DNA from: Acidimicrobiia bacterium
GTDB taxonomy: Bacteria > Actinomycetota > Acidimicrobiia > Spongiisociales > ZC4RG35
DNA: 9,255 bases
Direction of reading: 5' to 3'
NCBI GenBank assembly: GCA_003230435.1
Contig: QIDW01000475.1
Location: 1 to 9,255, forward strand
The notes beneath the pieces were generated by a model. That model worked only from the letters and a program-made list of their open reading frames with translations. It had not been told where the DNA came from and did not search any database. The translations under genes were made by a program, and so were the position numbers. Shown here piece by piece: positions 7,083 through 9,255 of this stretch; the first letter of the stretch is position 1, and each line of letters starts with the position of its first letter.

Positions 7083-7511
7083 TCAGTCATCGATGCTCGG
7101 TTGGCGGCGCTGTTTCTTGACATCGGATCGCGTCTTCTTCTCTGCTAATCGGCGGTTCTTTGACGCCCGGGTCGGTCGTGTCCTCTTCCTGGGCCTGGAA
7201 TCTGCAAGGGCTTCCTCGATTCGTTCCGCCAACCGCTGACGGGCTTTCTCCCGGTTCTGATGTTGAGAGCGTGATTCAGCTGCGGACACTTCGACAATCT
7301 TGCCAAGACGCGAAACCAGCTTTTCTCTCACCTCGATCGGGAGGGAAGATTCGTTGACCCGAAACCGAAGTCGGACCGCTGTTTCGCTTCGGTTGGCGTG
7401 TTGGCCGCCTGGACCGCCGGAAGTCTCGAACCGCTCTTCCAACTCGGCTTGGGGGATCACCAGATCCCCGACAACCAGGTCTTCCATCAGCTGATCAGCA
7501 ACTGTTGCCAT
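7083..7511 (-). CDS. arfB: Peptidyl-tRNA hydrolase ArfB (ribosome rescue)
   Basis: ArfB (YaeJ; relative of mitochondrial ICT1) enters the A site of ribosomes stalled at mRNA ends and hydrolyses the peptidyl-tRNA. The 142 residues are the usual length for ArfB and too short for a release factor with codon-recognition domains. The catalytic loop is SGGPGGQHANRSETAV (31-46) with GGQ at 35-37. The C-terminal tail from about 105, rich in Arg and Lys (RPTRASKNRRLAEKK, SDVKKQRR), is the segment that in E. coli ArfB fills the empty mRNA channel. ATG 7511 is the only possible start, because an in-frame TGA lies at 7518-7520. The gene follows the inositol synthase gene by 35 bp and may be co-transcribed. 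No good Shine-Dalgarno is adjacent; the nearest GGAG is about 19 nt upstream. Confidence 0.94.
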   Translation of the reverse strand: MATVADQLMEDLVVGDLVIPQAELEERFETSGGPGGQHANRSETAVRLRFRVNESSLPIEVREKLVSRLGKIVEVSAAESRSQHQNREKARQRLAERIEEALADSRPRKRTRPTRASKNRRLAEKKTRSDVKKQRRQPSIDD

Positions 7512-7551
7512 GGAGATTCATTGCATGGATCTCCAACCTGATCTCATCAGG
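7512..7551 (-). other. Leader before arfB: micro-ORF and small inverted repeats
   Basis: On the minus strand GGAG (7534-7531) precedes, by 4 nt, the two-codon ORF ATG CAA TGA (7526-7518), which is in frame with arfB and ends 6 nt before its ATG. GGAGAT (7529-7534) can pair with ATCTCC (7512-7517) across an 11-nt loop, hiding that GGAG. CCTGA/TCAGG (7537-7541, 7547-7551) form another small repeat over the preceding gene's stop. All are seen in sequence; function is unproven. Confidence 0.25.
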
Positions 7552-8848
7552 CCTCGTCGTAGTACTCGGTGCCGAGATGGGTGATCAAGTCCTCGCCCAT
7601 CATGTGGCGCAGATTGTTCTTCAGCTTGGTTAGCTGGATGAACAGATCATTCTCGGGATAAAGACCGGTGGCGGTCTGTGGGCTCTTGAAGTAGAACGAC
7701 AACCACTCCTGGACGCCGCTCTTGCCTGCCCTTGCCGCCAGGTCCATGAATAGGGCCAGGTCGAGAACGATTGGAGCCGCCAGGATGGAGTCTTTGCAGA
7801 GGAAATCGACCTTGATCTGCATCGGATAACCGAGCCACCCGAATATGTCTATGTGATCCCAGCCCTCCTTGTCGTCTCCCTTGGGCGGGTAGTAGTTGAT
7901 GCGAACTTTGTGATAGAGGTCGCCGTAGAGAGTCGGGTAGACGTCGGGTTGGAGAATGTGCTCCAGAACACCGAGCTTGGAGTCGGGGTCATCGAGGACT
8001 TCACCGTCGCGATTGCCGAGAATATTCGTGGAGAACCACCCTTTGATGCCCAGCATCCTGGACTTGAGGCCAGGGGCGATCATGGTCTTTATCAGAGTCT
8101 GACCGGTCTTGAAATCCTTGCCCATGATCGGCACTTTTTCCTGGGCGGCCAGCTGAATCATCGCCGGGATGTCCACAGTGAGGTTGGGGGCTCCGTTGGC
8201 GAACGGGACGCCCATCTTCAAACATGCGTAGGCATACACCTGTGAGGGTGAGATCCCAGGGTCGTTCTCCTTGAGTCCTTGCTCGAATGAGCCGAGTTCG
8301 AGATGGACGTCGGATGGTTCTTCATAAGCTTCGGTCGAGCCACACCAGACTGCCACCAGCCGATCGACTTGTTTCTCGGCCCGGAATCGATCGATGTCCT
8401 CCATCAGAGCTTCCGCATCGTCCATGAGAGTCCCGGCTGATTCCTTGACCTGGTCGACGCCGTCCAGGTTTCTGACCCATTTGGGTGAGAAAACGGCTGA
8501 CATCGGCCGCACGGACCGCAACTCGTCGCCGATGCCTTCGATGTGGCGCGCGTCGAGGACCCCGGCTTTCATCGCTGCGATATAGGCATCGTCGGAGTAG
8601 GGATCCCAACCGCCGAATTCGAGGTCGTCGAGTCTGGCAAGGGGAACGAAGTCCCGAATCAGCGGGTTGCGATCGTCAGTGCGTTTTCCCAGCCTGATGT
8701 GCGCCATCTGCGAAAGAGATCCGACTGGCTCCGCGTAACCCTTACGAGCTGCCAGGACACCCGATATGAAGGTGGTGGCTACTGCACCCATTCCTGGTGT
8801 GAGGACACCGAGCTTGCCATTGGCGGGGATCAAAGTTGGTTCAGGCAT
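7547..8848 (-). CDS. ino1: myo-Inositol-1-phosphate synthase
   Basis: The enzyme converts glucose-6-phosphate to 1L-myo-inositol-1-phosphate using bound NAD+, the entry step to phosphatidylinositol lipids and, in many actinobacteria, mycothiol. Of 433 residues, the Rossmann part begins LGVLTPGMGAVATTF (13-27). Family blocks follow: GGWDPYSDDAY (79-89), ANGAPNLTVD (207-216), GKDFKTGQT (233-241), FSTNILGNRDG (262-272) and KVDFLCKDSILAAPIVLDL (346-364), which carry the substrate and catalytic lysines. Length fits the longer prokaryotic form rather than the roughly 365-residue mycobacterial Ino1. ATG 8848 is chosen because AGGAGG precedes it and the NAD motif follows at the right distance. The frame is open up to 9214, but that extension is antisense to the DUF6941-like gene. 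The gene is divergent from the latter by 72 bp. Confidence 0.94.
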   Translation of the reverse strand: MPEPTLIPANGKLGVLTPGMGAVATTFISGVLAARKGYAEPVGSLSQMAHIRLGKRTDDRNPLIRDFVPLARLDDLEFGGWDPYSDDAYIAAMKAGVLDARHIEGIGDELRSVRPMSAVFSPKWVRNLDGVDQVKESAGTLMDDAEALMEDIDRFRAEKQVDRLVAVWCGSTEAYEEPSDVHLELGSFEQGLKENDPGISPSQVYAYACLKMGVPFANGAPNLTVDIPAMIQLAAQEKVPIMGKDFKTGQTLIKTMIAPGLKSRMLGIKGWFSTNILGNRDGEVLDDPDSKLGVLEHILQPDVYPTLYGDLYHKVRINYYPPKGDDKEGWDHIDIFGWLGYPMQIKVDFLCKDSILAAPIVLDLALFMDLAARAGKSGVQEWLSFYFKSPQTATGLYPENDLFIQLTKLKNNLRHMMGEDLITHLGTEYYDEA

Positions 8849-8852
8849 GAGG

Positions 8853-8858
8853 CCTCCT
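8853..8858 (-). promoter_or_regulatory. Shine-Dalgarno of ino1
   Basis: Perfect AGGAGG on the minus strand, 4 nt before the ATG at 8848. It fixes the start within a much longer open frame and is the only strong Shine-Dalgarno I see at any start in the window. Confidence 0.75.
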
Positions 8859-8866
8859 GGGCGAAC

Positions 8867-8897
8867 ACGATATCGGAGTTCGGGGTTCTCCGTTGAA
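8867..8897 (-). promoter_or_regulatory. Possible promoter of ino1
   Basis: TATCGT (8872-8867) fits a -10 box upstream of the Shine-Dalgarno. A weak -35-like TTCAAC (8897-8892) stands 19 nt further upstream. Both fall in the 72-bp divergent gap, but the match is loose. Confidence 0.25.
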
Positions 8898-8908
8898 TTC
8901 GCCAGCGT

Positions 8909-8914
8909 TAGGCT
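8909..8914 (+). promoter_or_regulatory. -10 box of the DUF6941-like gene (leaderless type)
   Basis: TAGGCT fits TANNNT and is followed by 6 nt and the GTG at 8921, the same arrangement as at the O-methyltransferase gene. The TAG of this box is also the in-frame stop closing the frame upstream, so translation cannot begin earlier. Confidence 0.45.
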
Positions 8915-8920
8915 CGGTAT

Positions 8921-9255
8921 GTGGATTCTCCTCCTGACTCGTTGGGTCCCGGCGTCGATGTGGCGCTTCTCGCGGACGCGGTACAGGCGGTGCGTGGCAA
9001 GTTGTTCATCCTGGGCGGGGGATGGGACACCCTTTGGGTGCAGAGATTTCCCGCCAGACATCCCAGCCTGGCCATTGGGCTGCGACTCCGAGTTCCGGTT
9101 TCCTGGGCCAGTGACAGCCTCAAACTCTCGGTCGAGTTGCAAGACGCCGATGGTCGCGCGTTGCTGCCACAACCGCTCTCGCACGACATCGCGATGCCGC
9201 CGGGCACCCAACATCCGCCCAACGCATCCGACTTTGGTCTGATCCGTTCCTTCAC
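8921..9255 (+). CDS. DUF6941-like protein, C-terminus cut by window edge
   Basis: An open frame runs from GTG 8921 to the right edge (111 codons and two bases). The protein contains VDVALLADAVQAVRGKLFIL then GGGWDTLWVQRFPARHP (residues 12-48). It continues with LAIGLRLRVPVSWASDSLKL (50-69) and a VELQDADGR stretch (about 71-79). This GKLFILGGGWD, small-residue-rich, beta-strand-like pattern is what I recall from the DUF6941 family of small proteins with no known function; the family name is from memory. The start is bounded by an in-frame TAG at 8909-8911; a GTG at residue 14 is less likely. The gene is divergent from ino1 across 72 bp and has a leaderless-type -10 box. The overlapping minus-strand frame (extended ino1) is not coding. 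Confidence 0.72.
   Translation, partial: MDSPPDSLGPGVDVALLADAVQAVRGKLFILGGGWDTLWVQRFPARHPSLAIGLRLRVPVSWASDSLKLSVELQDADGRALLPQPLSHDIAMPPGTQHPPNASDFGLIRSF

Noticed and set aside
8849..9214. 122-codon N-terminal extension of ino1
   Set aside because: A perfect AGGAGG precedes ATG 8848, the NAD motif follows at the normal distance, and the extension is antisense to the DUF6941-like gene.

Overview
The window looks like a piece of actinobacterial chromosome. The evidence is a moderately high G+C content (by eye), frequent GTG starts, several start codons directly behind TANNNT -10 boxes (leaderless style), a DUF222/HNH (13E12-type) endonuclease-like gene, a MenB that aligns almost residue for residue with the mycobacterial enzyme as I recall it, and an inositol-phosphate synthase gene. 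I cannot place it below phylum level; an Acidimicrobiia-like lineage is only a guess.

Layout from left to right. 2-1030 (-): DUF222/HNH protein whose C-terminus is cut by the window edge. 1048-1073: hairpin, possible terminator. 1093-1842 (-): lipoprotein with two META domains. 1875-2759 (-): menA. 2765-3664 (-): menB. 3697-4893 (+): menE, divergent from menB across only 32 bp. 4864-6279 (-): 14-TM MFS exporter, convergent with menE and overlapping its end by 30 bp. 6393-7040 (-): class I O-methyltransferase. 7083-7511 (-): arfB ribosome-rescue hydrolase. 7547-8848 (-): myo-inositol-1-phosphate synthase. 8921-9255 (+): start of a DUF6941-like gene, cut by the right edge. No stretch over 300 bases lacks a gene. 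I saw no tRNA, rRNA, CRISPR array or insertion sequence.

The core is a menaquinone block. MenE activates o-succinylbenzoate to its CoA ester, MenB closes the ring to 1,4-dihydroxy-2-naphthoyl-CoA, and MenA prenylates 1,4-dihydroxy-2-naphthoate in the membrane. menB, menA and the lipoprotein gene are tightly spaced and probably co-transcribed. A second minus-strand run (inositol synthase, arfB, O-methyltransferase, exporter) is loosely spaced and may contain internal promoters.

Most of the window is ordinary housekeeping sequence and I found no convincing new multi-gene system. The best leads are a META-domain lipoprotein apparently in a menaquinone operon, recurring leaderless-type start regions, a two-codon micro-ORF with a hairpin before arfB, and two edge-truncated genes that are easy to miss because they run off the window.
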